From: VAZQ01 sp963840535
GTDB taxonomy: Bacteria; Pseudomonadota; Alphaproteobacteria; Rhizobiales; Xanthobacteraceae
DNA: 64,000 bases
Assembly: GCA_963840535.1 (NCBI GenBank)
Contig: CAWIZJ010000040.1
Coordinates: 62,001 to 126,000, forward strand
Direction of reading: 5' to 3'
This document shows, in pieces, positions 26,326-34,748 of this stretch (position 1 is its first letter; each line of letters begins with the position of its first letter). The position numbers and the translations under genes are program-made. The notes beneath the pieces were generated by a model that saw nothing but the letters and a program-made list of their open reading frames with translations, searched no databases and was not told the origin of the DNA.

Positions 26326-27513
26326 ATGAGCACGCATCGGGACCAGGCCTTGCACTTCAGGCTCACCGACGAGCAGAAGCGCATTGTCGCCACCGTGCGC
26401 GAGGTCACGCAAGGCGAGCTCAAGCCGCGAGGCCTGCAATACATGGACGGCAGGTTTCCCTGGGACAACATCCAACGTCTCGGGCAGCTCGGCATTCTCG
26501 GCATGGCGGTGCCGGAAGCCTATGGCGGATCGGAGTCGAGCGTGCTCGATACGGCATTGGTGCTCGAGGAGATCGCCAAGGGCTGCTACGTTACCGCCAT
26601 GGCGGTCCTGGGCGAGGTGGGAGTGCAGACCCGCATCATCGCGGCCTACGCGCCGGACCCGATCAAGCAGCGTCTGCTGCCGGCGGTGTGCAGCGGCGAT
26701 TGCATTCTCGCGATCTGCATGACCGAGCCGCAGGCCGGCACCGACGTCGCGAGCTACGTCACGAATACCGAGGTTCGCAGCACGGCGCTGCGCGTCAAGG
26801 GCGTCAAAACCCTGGTCAGCCGCGCCGAGGAAGCCCGCGCCTTCGTCGTGTTCACCCGCGTCAACGGCAGACCGGGACGTGACGGCATCGGCTGCGTCGT
26901 CGTCGAACGCGGTACACCCGGCCTCGTGCTCGCCGGAAAGTACCACACCATGGGCGGGGAACATCTGCAGGAGGTACGGTTCGAGGACTGCGAGCTGCCG
27001 GCGGAAAACCTTCTGCTCGGGGAAGGCGGGTTCAAGCGGCTGATCTCCGCCTTCAACATCCAACGCTGCCTCAATCCCTCGATCTCGCTCGGTCTCGCCG
27101 AGGGCGCATTCGACGAGGCATTGCGTTACGCGCGCGAACGCGTCGCGTTCGACCGGCCGATCGGCTCGTTTCAGGGCATGCGCTGGAAGCTCGCCACCAT
27201 GTACCAGGAGATCGAAGCCGGGCGCGGCCTGCTCTATCGCGCGTGTGCAACCGCCGACCCATTCCCGGATCCGCTCCTGGCGGCATCGGCGAAGATATTC
27301 TGTAACGAGATGTCGATCCGGGTCACCAGCAAGGCCGTGCAGGTTTTCGGCGGCTACGGCTTCACCGACGAATATCTGGTTTCGCGGCTCTATCGCGGTG
27401 CCCGCTATGGCAGCCTCGGCGGCGGGACCTCCGAGACGTTGCGCGACCTGATCGGCAAGCGTCTGATGGAGAGCGACCTCAGCGACGGAATCCTCGGGAT
27501 CTCGGATCTGTAG
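26326..27513 (+). CDS. Acyl-CoA dehydrogenase-family protein lacking the usual catalytic Glu
   Basis: Acyl-CoA dehydrogenase fold of 395 residues, start ATG 26326 (MSTHRDQALHFRLTDEQKRI). The FAD/substrate loop AICMTEPQAGTDVASYVTNT and the C-terminal VQVFGGYGFTDEYLVSRLYR are conserved. At the medium-chain-type catalytic position the protein has Gly366 (SLGGGTSE instead of YEGTSE). At the isovaleryl-type position it has Gln246 (FNIQRC instead of a Glu before Arg). So neither standard base is present. It could use another residue, catalyse a different flavin reaction or be non-catalytic. It is probably co-transcribed with the upstream monooxygenase, 65 bases away. Confidence 0.88.
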   Translation: MSTHRDQALHFRLTDEQKRIVATVREVTQGELKPRGLQYMDGRFPWDNIQRLGQLGILGMAVPEAYGGSESSVLDTALVLEEIAKGCYVTAMAVLGEVGVQTRIIAAYAPDPIKQRLLPAVCSGDCILAICMTEPQAGTDVASYVTNTEVRSTALRVKGVKTLVSRAEEARAFVVFTRVNGRPGRDGIGCVVVERGTPGLVLAGKYHTMGGEHLQEVRFEDCELPAENLLLGEGGFKRLISAFNIQRCLNPSISLGLAEGAFDEALRYARERVAFDRPIGSFQGMRWKLATMYQEIEAGRGLLYRACATADPFPDPLLAASAKIFCNEMSIRVTSKAVQVFGGYGFTDEYLVSRLYRGARYGSLGGGTSETLRDLIGKRLMESDLSDGILGISDL

Positions 27514-27586
27514 CCGGCAGAGAGCGAGGGGGCGGCGACAGGGCTCCGCCTATTCCGCCGCCTCGGTGCGGGCTTCCGCAAGGCCG

Positions 27587-28673
27587 CTAACGCTGGGCGT
27601 TCTCGGGCCGGAAGTATACGTCCACTTTCATGCCTACAGCGAGCGGACCCGGCTCGGCGAGATCGACCAGGACCTCCACCACGTCGACATCGGTCAGGTT
27701 GCGCTGTCCACGCACGCTGATCCGCCCCTGTTCGACGATCGGAGCTATGAACGACACCTTGCCGCCGAACTCTCGCCCCCGGAAGGCGGCGGCGCGCACG
27801 GCGACCGATTGCCCGACCTTGATTTCCCCGAAATCGCGCTCGTCCAACTCGGCCCGCACCCGCAACGCCGATACATCGCCCAACAAGACGAGCGGCTGGG
27901 TCGCAGAGGGAGCCGCCAGCTCCCCGGTCTTGGCATTGACCTGCAACACCGTCCCCGCAACGGGCGCACGAATTGTCATCTTCGCGATAGCCGCTTCCGC
28001 GACCATCAACTCGGCGCGCGCAATATTGAGTTGTCCTTCGCTTTGGCTGGGCAGCGGGGTATTGGTGTCCGCCTCGACCCTGCGAAGCTCGGCCTTCTGT
28101 TGCCTCAGGCGGTCCTGCGCTCGCGACAATGCCGAGCGAGTCGTCTCCAGGTTCGCGTCGGAGGAGGCGCGTCCGGCGCGCAGCTCGATCACAGCCCTGT
28201 CGACGACCGCCTGAGCATCGGTCACCGCCCTCTCCGCGTCCGCCACCGCATCCTCCGCCCGACGACGCGCGGCCGCTCTGCTCGAAGCGGACTCGTCGTT
28301 GCGTGCGCGCCTGCGCAATGCCACCTGCGCTTCCGCAGTCGCCAGTCGCGCCTGCGCCTCCTGGTCGGTCAAGCGGATCAACGGATCTCCCGCGAATACC
28401 TTGTCGCCGGTCCTGACCAGAACCTCGCCGATGATGCCGGCGACGGGCGCCGCAATCCTGATCTCGCCAGACGACGGCTCGAACTCGGCCGGGCGCGACC
28501 GCCTGCCAGCGTTTCTCATCGGTGGGTTCGCCACGCGTCGCGCGCGCCGCTTCTTCCGCACCTATCTTCGGCACAACGATTGCGAACACACCGGCAAGCC
28601 CGGCCAGGCTCAAGACGGCCACAACAGCCGCCCTGCCTCTAGACGTGACCATGAAGCTCACGATTGCCTTCAC
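27587..28673 (-). CDS. devB: HlyD/DevB-type periplasmic adaptor protein, reading frame interrupted
   Basis: Membrane-fusion protein of about 361 residues after repair. GTG 28673 is chosen since AGGAG stands 5 bases upstream; one N-terminal membrane anchor follows (AAVVAVLSLAGLAGVFAIVV). The lipoyl half-motif EPSSGEIRIAAPVAGIIGEV begins the second frame, after one extra base at about 28483 (CGAGTTCGAG, expected CGAGTCGAG). A long coiled-coil hairpin (about 110-220), rich in Ala, Arg and Glu, and the second lipoyl half IRAPVAGTVLQVNAKTGELA follow. It overlaps the ATPase gene by 35 bases. With the ATPase and permease it forms a DevBCA-like exporter that would need a TolC-type outer-membrane channel encoded elsewhere. 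Confidence 0.87.
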
Positions 28674-29383
28674 CTTTTCTCCTGAAGCTGGCGGCGCCTC
28701 GCTCTTCGCCGACGATGCGTCCGTCCTCGATGCGGACCACTCTATTGGCGAACGGCAATATACGCGGATCATGGGTCACGACCAACACGCCGCGCCCGGG
28801 ATCCTTGGCGATCTGAGCCAGCAACGTCATGATGGCGTGACCGTTCTCGGTGTCCAAGGCCGCGGTCGGCTCGTCCGCGAGGATGGCAGATGCGTTCCCG
28901 ACGATTGCGCGCGCGATGGCGACGCGCTGCTGCTCGCCGCCGCTGAGCTCACGTGGATAGGCGCGCATCTTGTGGGACAGGCCGACCATGGCCAGCGCCT
29001 CGCCCGACTTGGCCCGTTGCCCGTGCCGAGTTCTCGCCGCGCACATCCAGGGCCAACCTGACATTGTCTCTGGCGGTCAGGGTTGGAAACAAATGATATG
29101 ATTGGAAGACGAATCCGACATGCTCGCGCCGAAGCTTGGCCAGGTCCTCGGGGCCTGCGCCGGCGGTCGAACGCCCGGCCACGAGAACGCTGCCGCGGGT
29201 CGGCGACAGCATGCATCCGAGCACCGAGAGCAACGTGGTCTTGCCGCTCCCGGACGGTCCCATCAGCAGGGTCAGCTCGCCGCCCGACAGCGCCAGGCTG
29301 ACGCCCCTGAGCGCCTGCACCTGGGCGGCGCCACTGCCGAGGAATTTCACGACCTCGACAGCCTCGATGACGGGTCCGCTCAT
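28639..29383 (-). CDS. devA: DevA/LolD-type ABC exporter ATPase, reading frame interrupted
   Basis: ATP-binding protein of about 247 residues after repair. It has Walker A GPSGSGKTTLLSVLGCML, the Q-loop VGFVFQSYHLFPTLTARDNV, the signature LSGGEQQRVAIARAI, Walker B ILADEPTAALD and the switch His in VVTHDPR. This motif set is typical of the MacB/LolD/DevA ATPase group. One extra base at about 29029, between RGEN and RHGQRAKSGEAL, breaks the frame ahead of the signature motif. The start ATG 29383 overlaps the permease stop (ATGA). It energises the DevC-like permease. Confidence 0.88.
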
Positions 29384-30513
29384 CGCGTGAACACCATCGC
29401 GGGATCGATGCGCGTCACCTGCATAATGGCTGCGATCGCCGAAACGACGCACATGACGACCGTGAGCAGAAAGAGCCCAAGGGTCAACCCGGGCGTCATG
29501 ACGATCGGAAGCGCCGACTCCGCCGTCCGGTCCACGATGATCAGCCCGATGAGTGCCGCGAGACAGAATCCGATAACTGCGCTGAGCAGAGCCTGACAGA
29601 TGATGACCTTGTAGATGTAGCGGCCGGACGATCCCATGGCACGCAGGGTGGCGAACTCGTTGAGATGGTCCTTGGTGCTGGAATAAAGCGTCTGCGCAAC
29701 GATGATAGTGCCGACGATGACGCCCAGCAGGGCGCCGGCGAACAGCGCTGCGCCAGCACCGGTATCGAACAGCCAGAACGCACGACTTCGCTCGCTGAAC
29801 TCCGCCGGCGTCAGCACTTCGACGTCCGTGAGATTTGCCTTGAGCCGGTGACGAACGCTCTCGACATTGGCGCCCGGCGAGACCCGCACCAGAAAATACG
29901 TGGCCTTGGTGGCGGCGATCCCGGTATAGGCGCGCGCGCGATCGATCGCCGTGAAGACATAAGGCGTGGTGGTGAAGGATCGGATGCCCTTGGTGACCGC
30001 CAGCACCTGCACCTTCTGCTCACGAATCTCCGCGCTTGCGCCCAATCCCTTGACGCCGAGGCGCTCGAAATACGACTGGTCGACAGCAACGGCGTTGGGG
30101 ATGGAGAGATCGCCGATGCTGCCTGCGACCACGTTCCAAGGCTGCAAGCCGGCGGCCCTGGTTTCCGAGCCGACGATGAAAACCGGGGTCGTTCCGCCAC
30201 TCGGCAGCCGCCACTCGGCAAAGCCGATCACGACCGGCGTAGCGTCCGTGACTCCATTGATCGAAAGCGCCTGGAACCGCTTTCGCTCGTCCAGCAACGA
30301 CGGATCCTCGAAGCACTTCGTCCCGTTCGGGATGATCCAGAGATCGGTGGACGCGTGATCGATCATCGTCGTCACCATCCGCCCGAACCCCAGGTAGAGG
30401 CCCATTTGGACCGTCACCAGGAGAATGGAGAAGACGATCCCGACGATAGTGGCCACGAACCGGAGCCGATCATGAAACAAGTTTCGCGATGCGAGGGTAA
30501 AAATCAACGACAT
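29380..30513 (-). CDS. devC: DevC-type ABC exporter permease
   Basis: FtsX/MacB-superfamily permease of 377 residues, intact. It starts MSLIFTLASRNLFHDRLRFV (ATG 30513), with one N-terminal membrane helix, a periplasmic domain of about 200 residues and three C-terminal helices. The cytoplasmic segment STKDHLNEFATLRAMGSSGR is the DevC-type coupling region. The C-terminus ends RIDPAMVFTR, as in relatives. It is first in the order devC-devA-devB on the minus strand. DevBCA systems export glycolipids or other lipophilic compounds in cyanobacteria; the substrate here is unknown. The upstream 30514-30817 interval must contain its promoter. Confidence 0.9.
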   Translation of the reverse strand: MSLIFTLASRNLFHDRLRFVATIVGIVFSILLVTVQMGLYLGFGRMVTTMIDHASTDLWIIPNGTKCFEDPSLLDERKRFQALSINGVTDATPVVIGFAEWRLPSGGTTPVFIVGSETRAAGLQPWNVVAGSIGDLSIPNAVAVDQSYFERLGVKGLGASAEIREQKVQVLAVTKGIRSFTTTPYVFTAIDRARAYTGIAATKATYFLVRVSPGANVESVRHRLKANLTDVEVLTPAEFSERSRAFWLFDTGAGAALFAGALLGVIVGTIIVAQTLYSSTKDHLNEFATLRAMGSSGRYIYKVIICQALLSAVIGFCLAALIGLIIVDRTAESALPIVMTPGLTLGLFLLTVVMCVVSAIAAIMQVTRIDPAMVFTR

Positions 30514-30817
30514 GGCGTATGCAATCGCTCGGAATTCGTCCGCCCAGCGGCGACTTTCCTTCGCGGACAGGCTCGGGAAAGCTGCATAAGGGTTTTCCGA
30601 CAGGCTGTCGAATCTGCGCCGGGGCTGTGGCAGCGAAGGAAACCGTCGGGAACAACGGCCCGCACAGATTAGCACAGGGCCGCGGCACGCCGCGATCTGC
30701 CAGCCGGGGCGGCCCCTTCCCAAGGGCCTTATCGCCCGATGGAACCTGCCGGCTGACGGCCGCGAAACCACCATATTGCGGAGCAATGAGAGCGTTATCC
30801 CGATCCCTCGAACTCGG
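30514..30817. other. Divergent promoter region between devC and the DUF2147 gene
   Basis: About 300 bases between two divergent genes. I find no supported gene, repeat or clear operator; the sequence is moderately GC-rich, with scattered short GC palindromes only. Confidence 0.45.
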
Positions 30818-31402
30818 ATGTCCCCTTTGAGAACACAGCTTGCTGCAGCGATCATCTCGGGCCTTGCGACGTTCACGGCGGCAGTGCTTCCTGCCGAGGC
30901 CGCCGATCCGACTGCCGTCGGCCTGTGGGAGAAAACCGATGACAATCGGCAGCCGGTCGGCTGGTTCCTGTTCGTGGAGCGCAGCGGGCTCTACGAGGGA
31001 GCGATCGCAAAGCTGTTTCTGCGCCCCACCGACGATCCCAATCCGACCTGCACCCGATGTCAGGACGACCGGAAGAACGCGCCCCTGTTGGGTATCTCCC
31101 TGATCAGGAGCATGAAGCGCAATGGATTGCGATACGAGGACGGCAACATCATCGATCCGCGCGATGGAACCGTGTACCGGGCGATGATGGCGCTCAGTCC
31201 CGACAGCCGAACGCTGACGGTGCGCGGCTATCTCGGCATCCCTCTGCTCGGGATGGACGAAATCTGGAGGCGCCTGCCCGACAACGCCATCAAGCAGCTC
31301 GATCGATCCGTCGTCGCGAAGTATCTTCCGGGGCAGGTCCCGGCAGGCACATCACGACAACCCGATGCCTCCAGGGCGAAAGCCGGCATTCCTGCCCGCT
31401 AG
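30818..31402 (+). CDS. DUF2147 domain-containing exported protein
   Basis: Probable periplasmic protein of about 194 residues. ATG 30818 is preferred over an upstream TTG because the signal peptide (LAAAIISGLATFTAAVLPAE, cleavage after AEA) starts there. The domain opens VGLWEKTDDNRQPVGWFLFV, has a CxxC (CTRCQDD), and ends with NIIDPRDGTVYRAMMALSPD and TVRGYLGIPLLGMDEIWRR, the usual DUF2147 pattern of a lipocalin-like barrel. The function of the family is not established. The stop codon is directly followed by the IS630 insertion, so any downstream co-transcribed gene has been cut off. Confidence 0.87.
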   Translation: MSPLRTQLAAAIISGLATFTAAVLPAEAADPTAVGLWEKTDDNRQPVGWFLFVERSGLYEGAIAKLFLRPTDDPNPTCTRCQDDRKNAPLLGISLIRSMKRNGLRYEDGNIIDPRDGTVYRAMMALSPDSRTLTVRGYLGIPLLGMDEIWRRLPDNAIKQLDRSVVAKYLPGQVPAGTSRQPDASRAKAGIPAR

Positions 31403-31407
31403 TGCTA

Positions 31408-32656
31408 GTCGCCCGCTTCAACCAGTTTGAAAGGATTTGGTAAGGATTTGGTGATTTGCTTTCATCGCCACTATTGGCGACGGAGGCAATCATGGCTGCG
31501 AAGGAGATTTCGGTAAAGACGTATGTGGTGAGGTTGAGCGGCGAGGAGCGCCAACAGCTTGCGACGCTGATTCGGAAGGGGAAGAGCCCAGCAAAACGCC
31601 TGCTGAAGGCGCGGATCTTGTTGAAGGCCGATGTGTCGGAGGTGGGTGAAGGGTGGAGCGACAGCCGGATCATCGAGGCTCTGGATGCCAGCCCGTCCAT
31701 GGTTTACCGGGTGCGCAAGCAACTGGTGGAGGAGGGCTTCGAGGCTGTGTTGAGCCGCAAACAACGGGCAATGCCTGCCGTCGCGCCGATTTTTGACGGC
31801 GAGAAAGAGGCCAAGCTGATTGCCTTGGCATGCTCCAAACCTCCCAAGGGACGCGCGCGCTGGACCTTGCGGTTGTTGGAGAACAAAGTCGTGGAGCTCA
31901 ACATTGTCGATCGTGCCAGTGACAGCACGATCGGGCGGGTTCTAAAAAAAACACGCTCCAGCCCCATCGCCGACGGCAATGGGTCATCCCACCGAAGGCC
32001 AACAGCGCGTTCGTAGCGGCGATGGAAGACGTGCTGGCCGTTTATACGCGGCCACGCGATCCCGATTGCCCGCTGGTTTGTCTGGACGAGACCTCAAAGC
32101 AGCTCATTGCCGAAACGAGTGTGCCGATCCCGATGAAAGCGGGACGCCCGGCCCGTTTCGATTACGAGTACGAGCGCAACGGGACCGCCAACCTCTTCAT
32201 GATGTTTGCGCCGCTCGAAGGCTGGCGCCATGTTAAAGTCACGGATCGCCGCACCGCCGTGGATTATGCTCACGTCTTGAAAGATTTGGCCGATCTCCAC
32301 TTCGCGAACGCCAAGACAATCGTTCTGGTCCAGGACAATCTCAACATTCACGGCAAGGCTTCGCTCTACGAAGCCTTTCCTGCCGCCGAAGCCAGGCGGC
32401 TGGTCGAGCGCTTCGAATGGCACTACACTCCAAAGCATGGCAGTTGGCTCGATCTGGCGGAGTCAGAACTCGGCGTCCTATCGTCCCAGTGCCTCGATCG
32501 CCGCATCCCCGACAAACAAACCCTCATCGACGAAACGGCCGCCTGGGAACACGACCGCAATGCCAACAACACCAAGGCCAACTGGCACTTCACAACCCCC
32601 AACGCACGCATCAAACTCAAGCATCTATACCCTTCAATCTGACTGAATTGGGCGAC
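31408..32656 (+). mobile_element. IS630-family insertion sequence (1249 bp)
   Basis: A complete element. The left end reads GTCGCCCGCTTCAACCAGTT and the right end, on the opposite strand, GTCGCCCAATTCAGTCAGAT; 19 of the terminal 24 bases match. It is flanked by TA at 31406-31407 and 32657-32658, the normal TA target duplication of IS630 elements, within CTAG on both sides. It encodes one transposase made by frameshifting. Its base composition is visibly less GC-rich than the flanks, indicating recent arrival. It lies between the DUF2147 gene and cinA and breaks no recognisable gene. Confidence 0.92.
31492..32642 (+). CDS. IS630-family transposase made by -1 ribosomal frameshifting
   Basis: DDE transposase of about 383 residues. 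The first part starts at ATG 31492 (GGAGG 5 bases upstream), MAAKEISVKTYVVRLSGEER, and carries the helix-turn-helix DNA-binding domain (DSRIIEALDASPSMVYRVRK). At 31944-31951 a run of eight A follows GTTCT. Slipping back one base after CTA AAA AAA gives VLKKNTLQPHRRRQWVIPPK and joins the catalytic domain. The catalytic domain holds the triad Asp in VCLDETSKQL, Asp in VLVQDNLNIHG and Glu in DLAESELG. Unlike the other broken genes in the window this change is -1 and at a slippery run, so it is probably programmed. Confidence 0.88.
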
Positions 32657-32698
32657 TAGTCCAACTTGCCGCCGCGCTGCCCGAGAGGTCCTGCACGA

Positions 32699-33190
32699 TC
32701 AGGCCTCCGCGGCATCGATTGCCTCCACCAGCAGATCGAGCGCCGCGGTCGCGAAGGCACGCATGTTGGCGACCCGATCACTGCTGCCGGTCTCGATGGT
32801 GATGGCCCGCTCGATCGTTCCGGCGACCGCGATGCAGCTGTGCCCGGCCGCGTCCCCGTAGCGGTTTCCGGCAGGCCCCGCAGCACCGCTCTCCGCCACG
32901 GCCCAGCTGGCGGAGAAGCGCCGCCGCGCCGTTTGCGCCAGCAGCCGCGCATAAGGCTCGGTCGAGGCCCGCAGGTTTAGCGCCGAAAGGTCGGGCAGAT
33001 CGAGCAGTGCCCGGCGCGCGGCCGAAGTGTAGACCACGGCTCCGCCCAGGAAATAGGCGGAGGCGCCAGGCAGCGTGAGCAGTGCCGAGGAGATCAAGCC
33101 GCCGGTCGATGATTCGGCAACGGCAATGGTCGCACCGCGGCGCTTGAGAAGGTCGGCGACGGCTTGCGCGCGGGGTATCAAGTTCTGCAT
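32699..33190 (-). CDS. CinA C-terminal domain-like nicotinamide-nucleotide amidohydrolase
   Basis: Single-domain CinA/PncC-type protein of 163 residues, deamidating nicotinamide mononucleotide in NAD salvage by family knowledge. Landmarks are ATIAVAESSTGGLISSALLT, GGAVVYTSAARRALLDL, AESGAAGPAGNRYG and HSCIAVAG. The start is ATG 33190, with AAGGAG 10 bases upstream. The upstream promoter region was hit by the IS1202-group element 41 bases before the start, so native expression may be altered. The usual nucleotide-pyrophosphatase-like N-terminal domain of full CinA is absent. Confidence 0.88.
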   Translation of the reverse strand: MQNLIPRAQAVADLLKRRGATIAVAESSTGGLISSALLTLPGASAYFLGGAVVYTSAARRALLDLPDLSALNLRASTEPYARLLAQTARRRFSASWAVAESGAAGPAGNRYGDAAGHSCIAVAGTIERAITIETGSSDRVANMRAFATAALDLLVEAIDAAEA

Positions 33191-33230
33191 GATCACTGAT
33201 CTCCTTCTTCCGTTCGCATGACGTCCCGGA

Positions 33231-33249
33231 ACGCGCGATGTCCGAAACT
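33231..33249 (+). repeat. Target-site duplication of the IS1202-group element, left copy
   Basis: The 19 bases ACGCGCGATGTCCGAAACT are repeated exactly at 34659-34677 on the far side of the element. The exact length may be 18 or 19, because the first A could belong to either side. Confidence 0.88.
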
Positions 33250-34658
33250 GTCGGTAGCACTCGGACTTGTCCGGTTTTTGTAGCACATCAGTTGTCCGCT
33301 TCTGTCTGTGTCTTTTTTTGCTTGTGGGGCTTGTGGTCGACGCCTCTTGGCGTTGTCCACAAACCCACAAGCCTTGATTTGCCGGGTCGAAGCGGTTCAC
33401 GCGGCCGTCCTCGAATCCTTTTGTCCGACGAGCTCGCCGGCGGCGTCATAGCGTGCCAGCAGCCTGGGACCATGGAACACGGCGAGCGCCCCGTCCGGAT
33501 ACTCGCGCACCTTGACACGGGCCTTGACGTAGTGGGCTCGTACCCGGCTCTGCGGAAGCTGAAGCCGTCGCCCGGCATACGCGACCGTATTGTCGCGAGC
33601 CACGATCCGCTCCTCCTGGACACAGAGGATCTCCCGAAGCAGCGCCGGGTCGGCGATAACGAACGCGCTTTCGCAGAGCGCCGGCGGCTTGAGGAAACGC
33701 GCATTATGCCGCGGCAGGTAGACGTCGCAAATATATCGGTTGGCGTCGTCGATCCCGCTGATCCCGGCAAGCTTCAGCTCCTTCGGCAGCCGGTCCTGCA
33801 GGGTGCCGAACATGCGCTCCGATCGGCCCCGCGCCTCGGGCGAATAGGCCGGGATATGCTCGATCCCCAGCTGCTCGAGCGCGCGGCCGACCTGGGTCTT
33901 GATCCGTGCGTCAACCTTCTCGCCAGCCTTGGGCGTGAAGAAGTAATGGCTGCCGCGATCGGTATAGATGCTCGACGGCATGCCCTTGACGCTGAACACT
34001 TCCAGGCACGCCCGCAAGGTTGAGGCCGTGCCTTCCTCCTCCACCAGGAAGGCCGAGTAAATCTCATTATTGGCGTCGTCCAGCGTCACCACCAGATCAA
34101 GCTCGGGCTGCCCCGCAAGCCACGCAAAGCGGCTTGCGTCCTGATGCAACATCATGCCCACGCATGGCTTGCGCGGCCGTTTGCGACGGTGCGCCCCGCG
34201 CCTGGCCGCCCGATCCACCAGTCCGGCAGCGTGCAGTTGCATCTTGGTCCAGGTGTAGCTCCAATTGAAGTTGTGCTCGCGATGGATGTGCTCGTGGAAG
34301 TGCTTCACGTTCCAGCCCCGGTAATGCGTCCGGTATTGGTCGAGCATCCAGGCGATCTCGTCGACCGGCACTTGCTTGATCGAGGCCTTGCCCAGTCGCT
34401 TGTCCAACAGGCCAAGTAGCCCTTCCTCCTCGTAGCGGCGCCGGTAGCGCAGAAACTGGCGCTCCGACATCCCCAGCAGCTCCCCTGCCTCCACCATCGA
34501 CAGCGCGCGCTGCTCCCAACGGCTCAATACGTCCCTGAACTTCTGCATTCTGCGGTCCTGTAGCCACTGTGTCCGGTTCATTGCCCCCACTCCTTTGGGG
34601 GGCAGAAAACCGGACAACTCGTGTGCTACCTAACCCGGACAACTCGTGTGCTATCGAC
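33250..34658 (-). mobile_element. IS1202-group (ISNCY-type) insertion sequence (1409 bp)
   Basis: A complete element with terminal inverted repeats: left GTCGGTAGCACTCGGACTTG (then TCCGG, 33250-33274) and right, read inward, GTCGATAGCACACGAGTTGT (then CCGG, 34658-34635). Each end carries a second, direct copy of the motif TAGCACnnnnnTTGTCCG, giving four probable transposase-binding sites. It is flanked by an exact 19-base target duplication, long for an IS but reported for the IS1202 family. It encodes one intact transposase on the minus strand. It separates the divergent cinA-like and crotonase genes. The intact gene, exact duplication and near-identical ends suggest recent, possibly active, transposition. 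Confidence 0.92.
33397..34581 (-). CDS. ISNCY/IS1202-group transposase
   Basis: DDE (RNase H-fold) transposase of 394 residues, intact. ATG 34581 is chosen because AAAGGAG lies 8 bases upstream. The N-terminal helix-turn-helix reads ALSMVEAGELLGMSERQFLR. The catalytic residues are Asp in MMLHQDASRFAWL, Asp in SSIYTDRGSHYFFTPKAGE and Glu in EARGRSERMFGTLQDRLPKE. The C-terminal domain ends in a small beta-rich region (VREYPDGALAVFHGPRLLAR). It cuts and joins the ends of the element that carries it. Confidence 0.92.
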   Translation of the reverse strand: MNRTQWLQDRRMQKFRDVLSRWEQRALSMVEAGELLGMSERQFLRYRRRYEEEGLLGLLDKRLGKASIKQVPVDEIAWMLDQYRTHYRGWNVKHFHEHIHREHNFNWSYTWTKMQLHAAGLVDRAARRGAHRRKRPRKPCVGMMLHQDASRFAWLAGQPELDLVVTLDDANNEIYSAFLVEEEGTASTLRACLEVFSVKGMPSSIYTDRGSHYFFTPKAGEKVDARIKTQVGRALEQLGIEHIPAYSPEARGRSERMFGTLQDRLPKELKLAGISGIDDANRYICDVYLPRHNARFLKPPALCESAFVIADPALLREILCVQEERIVARDNTVAYAGRRLQLPQSRVRAHYVKARVKVREYPDGALAVFHGPRLLARYDAAGELVGQKDSRTAA

Positions 34659-34677
34659 ACGCGCGATGTCCGAAACT
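34659..34677 (+). repeat. Target-site duplication of the IS1202-group element, right copy
   Basis: Exact copy of the 19 bases at 33231-33249. Joining the flanks with one copy reconstructs the empty site between the cinA-like and crotonase genes. Confidence 0.88.
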
Positions 34678-34748
34678 TGCTCGCGGCAACGGAGCACGCC
34701 TATGATGCCACGCAACGCTATGGCGAGACGACCGGGTGGTGTGACGAT

